A stretch of 64,000 nucleotides of DNA from CAZBGQ01 sp964491515 (GTDB taxonomy: Bacteria > Patescibacteriota > Gracilibacteria > UBA1369 > UBA12473). Position numbers and translations under genes: made by a program. Where the stretch lies: positions 1-64,000 of the forward strand of contig CAZBGQ010000005.1 in assembly GCA_964491515.1 (NCBI GenBank), read 5' to 3'. The notes below the pieces were generated by a model that saw only the letters and a list, made by a program, of their open reading frames with translations, had not been told where the DNA came from and did not search any database. Each line of letters begins with the position of its first letter. The first letter of the stretch is position 1. Positions 35,023 through 43,959 of this stretch are shown here, in pieces.

Positions 35023-36402
35023 ATGAAAAAATACGATCTTATCATCATAGGTGGGGGAGGCGGATTGAAACTACGTCCAGCTTCTGAATTAGGTAAAAAG
35101 GTGGCCGTGATCGAAAAGGAAGACCTGGGAGGAACCTGTCTCAATAGAGGCTGCATTCCTTCAAAAATGTTGATCCACGCAGCTGACGTCGCAGATGAAG
35201 TCAGAAACGCGCCGCACTACAATCTGAAAAAACTCCCCACCCCTCAAGTCAATTTCAAGGAGCTATTTGATCGAGTAACAACATTCATCCAGGGTGATTC
35301 CAAAAGCATCGTAAAAAGTTACAAAAAAAATCCCAATGTGGATTTCTATCATGGGCACGCTCGATTTGTGGACAATCAGACAATTCAAGTAAAAGGAAAG
35401 AAGCTCACCGCAGACAAAATTTATCTCGCGCCCGGGACCCGTCCCTCAATTCCTGCCATTCCAGGACTGGAAGGAACCCCTTTCCTGACCAGCCGAGAAG
35501 CCTTGCGACAAACCAAACAGCCCAAGTCCATGATCGTGATTGGAGGAGGGTACATTGCCACTGAATTGGGTCATTTGTATGGAGCTTTGGGGACGAAAGT
35601 TGAATTTTTCGTGAGAAGCACATTACTCCGCCAGGAAGATAACGAGGTGTCCGCAGAATTTTCCCGTGAATTCACATCAAAGTACAAAGTAAATCTTCAT
35701 ACCATCACCACGCGCGTGGATTACAAAAAAGGAAAGTTCACAGTCTGGGGGAAAACCGAGCAGGGGAAAACCATCAAACGAACAGCAGAAGCGCTCTTGG
35801 TAAGCACCGGAATTCAGCCAAATACGGACGATCTCGGCTTGGAAAATACTTCCATCAAAATCGATGATAACGGCTACATAAAAGTAGACAAACGACTTCA
35901 AACTTCAGTGAAAAACGTGTATGCATTGGGGGACGTGATCGGACGCTATTTTTTCCGGCACAGCGTTAATTTCGAAGGGGAGTACCTATTGGAAAGTCAC
36001 TACACAAATCCTTCAACCAAACCCATTAAATATTCACCTATGCCACACGCCGTATTCTCTAGCCCTCAAGTGGCTGGAGTAGGCGCCACGGAAGAACAAC
36101 TCAAGGAAAACGGCATTGATTACGTCAAAGGCTTAAATCACTACAAAAACAGTGCCATGGGGGACGCTCTTCGATCAGAATACGGATTTGCCAAGCTTCT
36201 ATTCGACCGAAAGACGAAAAAGCTCTTAGGTGCTCACATTGTTGGTCGCGAAGCCTCTAACATGATTCATATGCTCATTGCATATATGAATATGAATGCC
36301 ACTCTCGACGACATCTTGAAAACCATCTACATTCATCCAGCCTTACCAGAAATTGTCCGCAATGCCGCGCGGAAAGCAAAGAAGGCGCTATTAGTCCGCT
36401 AG
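35023..36402 (+). CDS. FAD-dependent pyridine nucleotide-disulfide oxidoreductase (mycothione/dihydrolipoamide reductase-like)
   Basis: This 459-residue flavoprotein has the redox-active disulfide in GGTCLNRGCIPSKML, the NAD(P)-binding motif VIGGGYIATELGHLYGALG, the FAD motif VYALGDVIGRY and the C-terminal catalytic IHPALPE. The first FAD loop is unusual (IIGGGGGLKLRPASELG), closer to mycothione-reductase-like proteins than to standard lipoamide dehydrogenases. No 2-oxoacid dehydrogenase genes are nearby. With glutathione synthesis genes 10 kb away, reduction of a low-molecular-weight disulfide is a reasonable guess. Confidence 0.88.
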   Translation: MKKYDLIIIGGGGGLKLRPASELGKKVAVIEKEDLGGTCLNRGCIPSKMLIHAADVADEVRNAPHYNLKKLPTPQVNFKELFDRVTTFIQGDSKSIVKSYKKNPNVDFYHGHARFVDNQTIQVKGKKLTADKIYLAPGTRPSIPAIPGLEGTPFLTSREALRQTKQPKSMIVIGGGYIATELGHLYGALGTKVEFFVRSTLLRQEDNEVSAEFSREFTSKYKVNLHTITTRVDYKKGKFTVWGKTEQGKTIKRTAEALLVSTGIQPNTDDLGLENTSIKIDDNGYIKVDKRLQTSVKNVYALGDVIGRYFFRHSVNFEGEYLLESHYTNPSTKPIKYSPMPHAVFSSPQVAGVGATEEQLKENGIDYVKGLNHYKNSAMGDALRSEYGFAKLLFDRKTKKLLGAHIVGREASNMIHMLIAYMNMNATLDDILKTIYIHPALPEIVRNAARKAKKALLVR

Positions 36403-36813
36403 TATTTGATGAGCCAAATTGCGATGGTCTGGAAGAATTCGAACTGAAGTAGGGCCGCCAAAACCACGCAGCCCTTCAAATGTTACTCTGCTAGCCACAG
36501 ATCTCTCATCCCTACCTGTAAAACGAGCCAACTTCTCAACAAGCCAACGTTGTACTTCCTCGGGGGGAGCAGTTGGGTCATCGCATAAAACTGTAATTTC
36601 CATGAAAGTCGCGATGTCAATCCGACCACCAAGTATTTCTGCTCTCAAGGCACGTATCGCTTCAATAATCTCCTCATCTGGCCTTTCGGAGGCGTACAGA
36701 CGTTCTTCCGTCCCGGCCAATACTATCTGAGTCCCAGCCGGAGCTTCTCCATGATTAATTGAGCGTTGCAATTCTTGAAAGGAATCAACAGTTATAACAT
36801 TTATACTTGGCAC
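36391..36813 (-). CDS. Hypothetical protein
   Basis: This 140-residue soluble protein starts at GTG. No family was recognised. It contains ATFMEITVLCDDPTAPPEEV and ends with RILPDHRNLAHQILAD. It overlaps the end of the convergent reductase gene by 12 bases and marks the left edge of the accessory orphan zone. Confidence 0.65.
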   Translation of the reverse strand: MPSINVITVDSFQELQRSINHGEAPAGTQIVLAGTEERLYASERPDEEIIEAIRALRAEILGGRIDIATFMEITVLCDDPTAPPEEVQRWLVEKLARFTGRDERSVASRVTFEGLRGFGGPTSVRILPDHRNLAHQILAD

Positions 36814-36879
36814 AAGTGAGTGGGTTAGGGGGTGCTAGTCAAACTGCAGCACTTGAGTTCTTTCTCCGAAATGCTTCAA

Positions 36880-37128
36880 TCATGAACTACTTAACGCTCG
36901 CTGCAGATCAACCTCTCCTGCGGCTACTTTCTCAAATAGCTCAGTCAAGAACTCCGCGTATGACCTTCTCCCAAAGTGAACACCTGTTAGTTCGACCAGG
37001 GCGTCCGACCCAGCAGTTGACCTCACAACTTGGCTTAAATGCTCAAGAGCCCCTTGGTCAACGACCACACCCTTCATGTCGGTCGCAGCCATAGCTTCCT
37101 GAACAGGTCTCCATACGCCTAATTCCAT
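36880..37128 (-). CDS. Small hypothetical protein
   Basis: This 82-residue protein has ATG MELGVWRPVQEAM. It is helical and soluble, with GVHFGRRSYAEFLTELFEKV near the end. No family was recognised. It is preceded by a strong promoter. Confidence 0.6.
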   Translation of the reverse strand: MELGVWRPVQEAMAATDMKGVVVDQGALEHLSQVVRSTAGSDALVELTGVHFGRRSYAEFLTELFEKVAAGEVDLQRALSSS

Positions 37129-37154
37129 AATAATAATTTAAAATTGTAGAGGCA

Positions 37155-37183
37155 ACTATATTGAGTTTGTGTATATTTGTCAA
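37155..37183 (-). promoter_or_regulatory. Predicted promoter of the 82-aa orphan
   Basis: Minus-strand TTGACA (37178-37183), 17-base spacer, TATAGT (37155-37160), 26 bases before the ATG. Confidence 0.65.
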
Positions 37184-37210
37184 GGGGCGAGGGTCCGAGG
37201 AAGCATGGGC

Positions 37211-37239
37211 TTGACAGAAACAGCCAAGAATGTTATTAA
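37211..37239 (+). promoter_or_regulatory. Predicted promoter of the 222-aa orphan
   Basis: TTGACA (37211-37216), 17-base spacer, TATTAA (37234-37239), 28 bases before the ATG. It is back-to-back with the minus-strand promoter at 37155-37183. Confidence 0.6.
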
Positions 37240-37267
37240 TTAGTTGTAAACTTTAACCAACAACACA

Positions 37268-37936
37268 ATGAGTGAAAAAGCATATGGCAATGAGGGATTC
37301 AGGAGGCGAATACAACAAGAAGCTGGACAAGGACATGAACGCCTTAAGGCAGGGGAGAACGTCGAACTCGGAGTGCGCGAAGATGAGCTCGGGGCCCGAT
37401 CATTGGCCGTAGATCTCGCACACGAGATTTCACCAAGGGACGACGCAAGCCACGGAATGTTCCTAGCTGGCCCTCATGGGACAGATATCAGGCCAAGCGC
37501 GGATGTTTCATTGGGTCTCAAGGGGCGATGGTTGAAGAGCTCAGCACTTTCACCTGACGAACTAAGAGGCTTAGTGGCTAGGGTGATTCCGGCAATAATC
37601 GATGGGAGATCATTTGAACTAAAAGGCGATCGAGATTCCTCTGAAAGATATGGAAAATTTGAAAACTTAGGTAGCGATGAGCCCAGCCTAGCTACTTATA
37701 ATGGGGCATTGCCAACTGAAGCTACACTCCAGGCCCAATACGGTGGACAAGTAGCAGCCGTTGACTTTGCCAGGTTAAAAGAAGACTCAATGGCGGCCGC
37801 CGGACATCATTTGGAAATTACCGCTCTAGATGTTCTAAGGGAATTAGCCGCTCAATTCGGAAAAAGATTAAAGGCCGAGAATCCATCTTCTCCTAAAGCA
37901 CAGGGCAGGCTAAAAATTGAAGTGGAAAACATGTAG
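37268..37936 (+). CDS. Hypothetical protein
   Basis: This 222-residue soluble protein is of unknown family. The N terminus is charged (FRRRIQQEAGQGHERLKAGE). A middle part contains LAGPHGTDIRPSADVSLGLK and a C-terminal helix LEITALDVLRELAAQFGKRL. It has no signal peptide or membrane segment. It is a single-gene unit in the orphan zone. Confidence 0.65.
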   Translation: MSEKAYGNEGFRRRIQQEAGQGHERLKAGENVELGVREDELGARSLAVDLAHEISPRDDASHGMFLAGPHGTDIRPSADVSLGLKGRWLKSSALSPDELRGLVARVIPAIIDGRSFELKGDRDSSERYGKFENLGSDEPSLATYNGALPTEATLQAQYGGQVAAVDFARLKEDSMAAAGHHLEITALDVLRELAAQFGKRLKAENPSSPKAQGRLKIEVENM

Positions 37937-38027
37937 GCGCCTAATTCGGCTTGGTGTGACGGATTTACTCTCTAGGGTCGTCTTGCAACAATAACATTAC
38001 TCTTGATCGTATTTGGAACACGTTCAA

Positions 38028-38045
38028 GATGGGCTTCAAACCCAC
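38028..38045 (+). repeat. T-arm-like fragment resembling tRNA-His
   Basis: GATGGGCTTCAAACCCAC differs at only three positions from GATGGGTCTCGAACCCAC, the T-arm of the tRNA-His gene at 51559-51576, in the same orientation. It lies in a 171-base intergenic region; no complete tRNA can be folded here. Confidence 0.4.
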
Positions 38046-38078
38046 TAACGGGAATAATAGTGACCTCCACACTTGCGA

Positions 38079-38087
38079 TGCTATAAT
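38079..38087 (+). promoter_or_regulatory. Extended -10 promoter of the second zinc-ribbon gene
   Basis: TGCTATAAT is a perfect extended -10. The -35 region is weak (GTGACC around 38060). It lies 20 bases before the ATG. Confidence 0.6.
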
Positions 38088-38107
38088 GGGCTAAACTAGC
38101 CTGCTAT

Positions 38108-39790
38108 ATGACCACCTGCAAAAACTGTTCACAGGAATTTGAGATTACGGAGGAGGATCTTGAATTTTATGAAAAGGTATCTCCCTCGTTCAATGGGAAA
38201 AAGTATACAATTCCAGCCCCAACCCATTGCCCCGATTGTAGGGAGCAACGCAGGCTAGGGCAATGCAACGAACTCAATCTTTATAAGGGGAAATGTGACT
38301 TATGCCAAAAATTCACTTTGACCTATTTCCCGCCTCAGGCAAAGCAGCCAATTTATTGCAGGAAGTGTTGGCATTCCGATAAGTGGGATCCAAAAGATTA
38401 TGGACAAGCATATGATCCCAGTCGACCCTTTTTTGAGCAGTGGGAGGAGGTAAGAAAAAAAACTCCTGCTCAAGCATTGAGTATCCAAGGCACCATAGAA
38501 AACTCAGAGTACGTTCACCTAACAGGTGACTCCAAAAATTGTTACCTTACCATGCACGCAGATCACAATGAGGACTGCTATTACGGATATGGAATAAAAA
38601 AATGTAGAAGTTGTGTGGATGGGTTTTACAATATCTATTCAGAGCTGTGCTACGAAGGTATTGATTGTCACAGTTGCTATGGTCTCAAGAATTCGCAGGA
38701 CTGTTTCAGTTGCTCAGATAGTGCCTTCCTAAGAGATTGCAAAGGCTCACGGAATTGCTTCCTTTCAACAGGCTTGAGGAACAAGGAATACTACTTCATG
38801 AATAAGTCCTACAGCAGAAAAGAGTATGAAAAGCTCATGGAAAAAATTGATCTTGGATCATACCAGCAATACAAAAAGTGTCTGGCCATATTTGAGGATC
38901 TCCAAAAAGCACATATTTATAAAGAATTCCAGGGTCATAAGTTAGAGAATTCCTCAGGGATGCATCTGTATAACTGCAAAGATACAACTTACAGCTTTGA
39001 CTGCGATGATGTAGAACATGGGAAGTACTTATATCAGGTCGTGATTGGAGCAAAGGATGTCTACGATATTTATCAATATGGAAACAAACTCGAACTTTCA
39101 TACGAATCTGCGGTTTGTGGACTATCTAGCTACAACCTTCTTTTCTGTTTCGAAACTCATTATTCAACCAATGTTTATTACTCATGGTACATAGAGCACG
39201 GAAAGAATTTGTTTGGATGTTCAAATCTACACCATCAAGAATACTGCATTTTGAATAAACAATACTCAAAAGAAGAATACGAAGCACTTGTCCCCAAGAT
39301 AATTGAAAATATGATCCGAGATGGTGAGTATGGAGAGTATTTCCCGATTGAACGGTCACCATTTGGATACAACAAAACGATGAGCCAGATCTTTTATCCA
39401 CTCACACGAGAAGAAGTTACACAGAAAGGCTGGGGTTGGGATGAATTTGAGCCACAATTGGAAGGGATGGAAACAATCAAGGCATCAGAGCTCCCTGACC
39501 ATATAAGAGACGTGGATGATTCTATTCTAGAAAAGGGTATCATTTGCGAAGTTTCCGGCAGGCCATTCAAAATGACCAAACAAGAATTGCAATTTTATAG
39601 AGCTCAAAATCTCCCTCTCCCTCGAAGGCATTGGCTAGAGCGGTATAAGACCCGCTTAAGTAAACGAACTCCACGAAGATTTTGGGATAGAAAATGCGAT
39701 AGATGCTCTAAAGAAATCAAAACAAGTTACCCTCCGGCCCGACCCGAAAAAATATATTGTGAGAAGTGTTACTTGGGCGAGATGTATTAA
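38108..39790 (+). CDS. Cys-rich double zinc-ribbon protein, paralogue of the 5092-6636 gene
   Basis: This 560-residue protein has the same layout as its paralogue. The N-terminal ribbon is C4, C7, C41 and C44 (CKNC and CPDC), followed by the conserved PSRPFFEQWEEVRKKTPAQA. Cys-rich repeats come next (CRSCVDGFYNIYSELC). The module LRNKEYYFMNKSYSRKEYE recurs as LHHQEYCILNKQYSKEEYE, and the C-terminal ribbon has CDRC and CEKC. It differs in having an extra segment before the final ribbon (GIICEVSGRPFKMTKQEL). Having two copies in 35 kb indicates a lineage-expanded family. Function is unknown; metal-binding scaffold is inferred. Confidence 0.85.
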   Translation: MTTCKNCSQEFEITEEDLEFYEKVSPSFNGKKYTIPAPTHCPDCREQRRLGQCNELNLYKGKCDLCQKFTLTYFPPQAKQPIYCRKCWHSDKWDPKDYGQAYDPSRPFFEQWEEVRKKTPAQALSIQGTIENSEYVHLTGDSKNCYLTMHADHNEDCYYGYGIKKCRSCVDGFYNIYSELCYEGIDCHSCYGLKNSQDCFSCSDSAFLRDCKGSRNCFLSTGLRNKEYYFMNKSYSRKEYEKLMEKIDLGSYQQYKKCLAIFEDLQKAHIYKEFQGHKLENSSGMHLYNCKDTTYSFDCDDVEHGKYLYQVVIGAKDVYDIYQYGNKLELSYESAVCGLSSYNLLFCFETHYSTNVYYSWYIEHGKNLFGCSNLHHQEYCILNKQYSKEEYEALVPKIIENMIRDGEYGEYFPIERSPFGYNKTMSQIFYPLTREEVTQKGWGWDEFEPQLEGMETIKASELPDHIRDVDDSILEKGIICEVSGRPFKMTKQELQFYRAQNLPLPRRHWLERYKTRLSKRTPRRFWDRKCDRCSKEIKTSYPPARPEKIYCEKCYLGEMY

Positions 39791-39803
39791 TAATGCCAAA
39801 AAA

Positions 39804-40859
39804 TTATTTCATCCGAATCTTATATTCATCGATTGCTTTAAGGAAGGCGACAAAGTCCTCATAAGGAAATTTAAAGTCATCTGAATCAGCATTGTCCTTG
39901 AAGTAAAAGTGCCTTCGGGATAGCGAAAGCAATACATCTATATCGGCTTGATCTTGAGCTCCAAGTTGTTCAACTTGTGAAATAGCCTCATCTCTCACAG
40001 CCTTATCAGAATTTTCAAGGGCGGCCACCATATTCATTAGGGATTCACCACGTTCACCATGTATGACAGATGAAATGGATCTGAGTGTACCTTTTTGCAA
40101 AATCCACTGAATCTTGGACTCAAGTAGGGCAGTATCAGTATAGGTTTGAATATCGCATTTTTGATAGATGGCAATTTCATGTCTTAGAGTGGTAACGATA
40201 GCCAAGGCTTCTCTTGCTTCATGACTTGGGATGAAGAGATATCGCATCTTAGCGGCGCTCAGTCGCAAGTCAATCATTTCAGCAAACAATGAAACCTGTT
40301 CATCAATATCCTCTGGTGAGCCCAAGAAAGCACGAGCAGGAAGCTCGCTAACTCTCCGCGGCTCTTCAGTCAGCAATGCCTCCGTAAGAACAAGATCTAC
40401 CTTATGAAGACCCATCCCAAGATGAGTATTATCCTCGGGCAAATCGAAGAATTCAAGCGCCCGCCCGCTTATATAAACCATTTTGACAGGACCTTGGTGA
40501 TCAAGCACCACCGGTTCACGGAAAAAAGCAGTACTTAATGTCGCTGGACCAACACCATGCGCATCATGATGGAGCATATCAAGGGTGCCATAATCATAGG
40601 GATGGAGAGACTCACTTGGTCCACCTTTATCCTTATGGAAATCTGCATGCGACCAAAGCCCTCGCGTCCCATCAGGGCCATCAGCGACGGTAATGAAGCG
40701 GTTTTGTTCCCCTAGATCCATAGTTAAACCAGCAGACGTAGGAGCTAAAACCACACACCCTCCCTCAGGTACCTCGAGTTCACCAAGACAAGCCTGGACT
40801 TCGGCAGTCGTCCCATCGATCCAACTTCTAGAGGTAGGCACATGTTCTACTCCTCTCAT
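39804..40859 (-). CDS. Hypothetical protein with His/Asp-rich motif
   Basis: This 351-residue soluble protein starts at ATG. Around residues 88-120 a cluster of possible metal ligands is seen (SHADFHKDKGG and LHHDAHGVG). That recalls metallohydrolases, but no known family pattern is complete. The C-terminal 180 residues are helical. It is convergent with the zinc-ribbon gene, 13 bases apart. Confidence 0.65.
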   Translation of the reverse strand: MRGVEHVPTSRSWIDGTTAEVQACLGELEVPEGGCVVLAPTSAGLTMDLGEQNRFITVADGPDGTRGLWSHADFHKDKGGPSESLHPYDYGTLDMLHHDAHGVGPATLSTAFFREPVVLDHQGPVKMVYISGRALEFFDLPEDNTHLGMGLHKVDLVLTEALLTEEPRRVSELPARAFLGSPEDIDEQVSLFAEMIDLRLSAAKMRYLFIPSHEAREALAIVTTLRHEIAIYQKCDIQTYTDTALLESKIQWILQKGTLRSISSVIHGERGESLMNMVAALENSDKAVRDEAISQVEQLGAQDQADIDVLLSLSRRHFYFKDNADSDDFKFPYEDFVAFLKAIDEYKIRMK

Positions 40860-41020
40860 AGTTTGTTATTTTAAATAGTAAGACCTAACTCTAATATTGA
40901 AGCTCTCAAAAATAAACTAAAAGCGCTTGCTTATGCGAAAAATCATGGCAATGAATCTCCTATCTGGCTCTTTACCTGTTCCTAGTTTTATGTCAAGATG
41001 GGCAACTTATTATTATATCC

Positions 41021-41800
41021 ATGAGAGATTTATTAACAGATTCACTTTGCAAAGTTATTAAGGATGTTCCTTACAATTCATTTGGCAAAGCTATTCTAGC
41101 GAACGGAGGAACATATAACCTTCAGGCCTTCGGGGGTAACTGTGTTTTGCAAGCAAGAGAGTTAACCAAAGAATTAATAGCTCGTGGATTGTCTCAAGAC
41201 GATATCCGATATACAACGGCGATGGAACGTCCCCATTGGGTGCCTTTAGTTCGTGATGGAGAGCACTTATGGTTTGTAGATCCATTCTTGCTTTGCCCTG
41301 AACCAATTGATGTGAATTCGGTTAGAGATAACAAAGACATTGAATTAGATGCCTATCCATTTTGGGGAAAAACAACGGGCTTAGTGAGGGGGACTCAAGT
41401 ACACGGAGGCATGGAATTAAGACTGTTCCGACCTAAACCAACGGGAGGTAGAAAAAGGGTGTTAACCTATAGTTTTCAGTTTGATAGCCCGTTAGCAGTC
41501 GAACTTCCTAGCAATGACTATCAACTATTAGCCACTTTGGAACAAAACAATTTAGTTTATACAGCTGTCCATCCCGACACTTCGGTTACTATGATTTATG
41601 TGTCCTCCGATAATCAAGATATGCATTTGTTCAAAGTGGGGAAGGGACCTCGGTTCTCTGCCAAGGATGAACCCCAAAAAGCTCATTCACTTTTGACCCG
41701 CATTGCTGAAGAACGAGGAGAAACACATCAACAGCTTATGAATTTTTTTGAGGATGGATTTAAGTCTTACCATGAAGTACGAGAGTCAATTTCAAGTTAG
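41021..41800 (+). CDS. Arylamine N-acetyltransferase/transglutaminase-like protein
   Basis: In this 259-residue protein a Cys-His-Asp triad is readable: FGGNCVLQARELTKEL (Cys about 40), RPHWVPLVRDG (His about 71) and LWFVDPFLL (Asp about 85). Spacing and context fit the papain-like fold of arylamine N-acetyltransferases and bacterial transglutaminase-like proteins. The C-terminal half is beta-rich, as in NAT domains II-III. It could be an acyltransferase or a peptidase; the substrate is unknown. It sits alone in the orphan zone. Confidence 0.65.
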   Translation: MRDLLTDSLCKVIKDVPYNSFGKAILANGGTYNLQAFGGNCVLQARELTKELIARGLSQDDIRYTTAMERPHWVPLVRDGEHLWFVDPFLLCPEPIDVNSVRDNKDIELDAYPFWGKTTGLVRGTQVHGGMELRLFRPKPTGGRKRVLTYSFQFDSPLAVELPSNDYQLLATLEQNNLVYTAVHPDTSVTMIYVSSDNQDMHLFKVGKGPRFSAKDEPQKAHSLLTRIAEERGETHQQLMNFFEDGFKSYHEVRESISS

Positions 41801-41847
41801 CAAAATGTACTCTCCAAATAGCCCTATTCTCAAGAGACAAAAAAGAA

Positions 41848-42411
41848 TTAGCGATTAATGCGCATGGAGGCATGAACCTGAGGGTACTGACGGTCTCCCA
41901 ATAAGGTCACTTCATAGGTGTCATCTTGTACGTGGCCACCTCTATCGCTTAGCCATGAATAAAAATCAGATCGCAATTGATTTGAGGCACTTTCGCATTG
42001 AGCCTGGACAATCTCAGGGACTTCAGAGAGAGGGATGTCTCCACATAGTATCCGATTTAAGGCATCAATTATTATGGGGCGAAAAAAATAATACACATCT
42101 CGCTCAAAATCAGGAGGGAATCGATGCCATTCTTCAGCTATGATATCTCCTTTCCCCTCATTTTCTAATAAATAATCCTTAATAGCCCCCCAAAGTGTAT
42201 CCTTAACTCTCTGAGCTACTTCATTAAAACTAGATGGCAAGAAATAGCTCCTAAGAAGAGCTTTAATTTGCGCCAAAGCCCTTTCAACGGGAGCCTCTGG
42301 TAATGGTGCTTCAAATTTACGAAGCGTCCCCCTTGAGAGTTTCAGGGACATATGGTCATCAGGGCTAGAAGTATCGGCGGCAGGTAGATCGCCGGGGGTT
42401 GCAATAGACAT
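41848..42411 (-). CDS. Hypothetical protein
   Basis: This 187-residue soluble protein starts at ATG. A helical core (about 40-150) includes RDVYYFFRPIIIDALNRIL. The C-terminal strand pair (YEVTLLGDRQYPQVHASM) follows SDRGGHVQDD. No family was recognised. It has its own promoter. Confidence 0.62.
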   Translation of the reverse strand: MSIATPGDLPAADTSSPDDHMSLKLSRGTLRKFEAPLPEAPVERALAQIKALLRSYFLPSSFNEVAQRVKDTLWGAIKDYLLENEGKGDIIAEEWHRFPPDFERDVYYFFRPIIIDALNRILCGDIPLSEVPEIVQAQCESASNQLRSDFYSWLSDRGGHVQDDTYEVTLLGDRQYPQVHASMRINR

Positions 42412-42446
42412 AAGTAGTATTTAAGGTGTAAGGTCCCGAGGAGAAA

Positions 42447-42475
42447 AACATAATTCAATATAAGAGATTAGTCAA
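42447..42475 (-). promoter_or_regulatory. Predicted promoter of the 187-aa orphan
   Basis: Minus-strand TTGACT (42470-42475), 17-base spacer, TATGTT (42447-42452), 36 bases before the ATG. Confidence 0.5.
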
Positions 42476-42489
42476 ATGGGAAATACTTA

Positions 42490-42503
42490 ACTGTGGCCAC
42501 AGT
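42490..42503. promoter_or_regulatory. Perfect 14-bp palindrome, possible operator
   Basis: ACTGTGGCCACAGT is self-complementary. It lies in the divergent intergenic region next to TTGACC (42504-42509), a possible -35 for the membrane-protein gene. Confidence 0.35.
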
Positions 42504-42541
42504 TTGACCTCAAGTTAAACAAGTGGGAAAATCAATTCATA

Positions 42542-43144
42542 ATGAAAAATCCCATCAGCCCAAAATCTACCAAGTACTTTATCTCCATTATATCCATTCT
42601 CTATATTCTGGGTATTTTAGGTACGCCAGGGGTAGTAGCACCTTTTACTGGATTTTTCCTTATTGCGATCGTTTTGTTTAGCTTGAAAGAGTGGAAGAAG
42701 AGGCCGTTACTATTAGTTTTATCACTTATCATTACGTATCCTGTTTTTATATTCAGCGTATTCTATTTTGCATCTCGATCACAGATCCCGCATTCATCAA
42801 CTGCAGGAATCATTTACTTTAGTATCTATAGTTTAATTTATATATATTTATTTAGGAATTTAGGTAGTTGGATCAAAAATAATAATAAAGCCCTTATCAT
42901 TGGCTTAATTGTGATCGACGTTGTTGCCTTCATTTATAGTAACGTTTTGAGCTATTGCAATTGGGTAAATGTAGCAGAAAAGGGCGTCCTTGCATCACAA
43001 GTAGAAGTATGTCGTTATTTGAATCTTTACGAGCCAGGAGTAGGAATCTATAACTATTATGTGGGAATTGGAATATTTGGCCCACTATTTATAAGTATAG
43101 GGTTGCTTGCAATTTTACTTTTGGGTGCACTAAGAAAAAGCTGA
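42542..43144 (+). CDS. Multi-pass membrane protein
   Basis: This 200-residue protein has six likely transmembrane helices and a short cytoplasmic N terminus (MKNPISPKSTK). It has only a few charged loops, and two Cys in the loop NVLSYCNWVNVAEKGV and QVEVCRYLNLY. No family was recognised. The start follows a possible promoter and the palindrome at 42490-42503. Confidence 0.68.
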   Translation: MKNPISPKSTKYFISIISILYILGILGTPGVVAPFTGFFLIAIVLFSLKEWKKRPLLLVLSLIITYPVFIFSVFYFASRSQIPHSSTAGIIYFSIYSLIYIYLFRNLGSWIKNNNKALIIGLIVIDVVAFIYSNVLSYCNWVNVAEKGVLASQVEVCRYLNLYEPGVGIYNYYVGIGIFGPLFISIGLLAILLLGALRKS

Positions 43145-43198
43145 TTTTTTCTGTTAAAAGAGTGGATGGCTGAGCGGAGGCTTGTTTGGAGCGGGCCT

Positions 43199-43807
43199 CT
43201 AGGGCATAGCAGTCTTTTCAAGTAGTTCATAAACATCTCTAACTGAAGCATCTGCGCATCTGGCCCATACCTCCATGTCGCCTCTCTTTAGCTGACTTTC
43301 TTCAATGCAAACCGCAATCCCGGGGAAGCACTCAATTAGTCTTAGCCGTGTTTGATGTGCAGTTGCCTCATGACGGGCCACTCCAGTATCGATTCGGGTA
43401 TTTTCGGGGCGAATGGGGCGGCCTACCATCCAAAGTTTAGGACCTAGGTTCTCTCGGAATGGACGGCAATTAGCAATAAAGCCATTCAGATCTGAACTGT
43501 CCTCGATCAGACAATTTCGCTCTCCGAAACGATCATGATGCCCAGATCCGGGACGCTTTATATGAATTCTTGTAACTCTTACAACTTCACAACGGACTCC
43601 GTTTTGCAAATTCGATATTAAAATAGCAACAGGGACATTATCTTCTACAGTGAGAGCACCTGGGAACTTGAGATTGCGATCATATGCCCTTACGAATTGG
43701 GGCTCAGCATTGGAGCAAAAAGGGACCTTTCTCTCGGCAGTAATAATACGATCGCCCTCGCCTAGGGCGAATTTATCAACTATGGATACTGGGATACTAA
43801 AAGACAT
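43199..43807 (-). CDS. Hypothetical protein
   Basis: This 202-residue protein starts at the ATG at 43807 (MSFSIPVSIVDKFALGEG); a longer TTG-started frame to 43828 runs into the -10 box and is rejected. It is mixed alpha/beta, and contains RPGSGHHDRFGERNCLIED and an end rich in acidic helix (RDVYELLEKTAMP). No family was recognised. Confidence 0.6.
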   Translation of the reverse strand: MSFSIPVSIVDKFALGEGDRIITAERKVPFCSNAEPQFVRAYDRNLKFPGALTVEDNVPVAILISNLQNGVRCEVVRVTRIHIKRPGSGHHDRFGERNCLIEDSSDLNGFIANCRPFRENLGPKLWMVGRPIRPENTRIDTGVARHEATAHQTRLRLIECFPGIAVCIEESQLKRGDMEVWARCADASVRDVYELLEKTAMP

Positions 43808-43827
43808 AAACAACCTTAAAAGGAGCA

Positions 43828-43856
43828 AATGTAGTACATAAATATCAATCTGTCAA
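43828..43856 (-). promoter_or_regulatory. Predicted promoter of the 202-aa orphan
   Basis: Minus-strand TTGACA (43851-43856), 17-base spacer, TACATT (43828-43833), 20 bases before the ATG. Confidence 0.65.
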
Positions 43857-43908
43857 TGCGCGAAGCTGCATGAGCGGAGGAAGTCGAACCAGTGGTCAAT
43901 CTTAGGGG

Positions 43909-43936
43909 TTGACATCTTGCGGGAATCTGCTAACAT
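43909..43936 (+). promoter_or_regulatory. Predicted promoter of the glutaminase-like gene
   Basis: TTGACA (43909-43914), 16-base spacer, TAACAT (43931-43936), 23 bases before the ATG at 43960. Confidence 0.62.
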
Positions 43937-43959
43937 TTTAACCAATCTAAAACTTCCTT

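Noticed and set aside
36807..37094. A 95-codon plus-strand frame overlapping two minus-strand orphans
   Set aside because: It covers the 82-residue minus-strand gene, which has a strong promoter, and has no independent start signal.
43151..43174. Further tRNA-like fragment (GGATGGCTGAG) near the end of the membrane-protein gene
   Set aside because: Only about 15 of 23 positions match the tRNA-His end and a gap is needed, so it is not clearly above chance.
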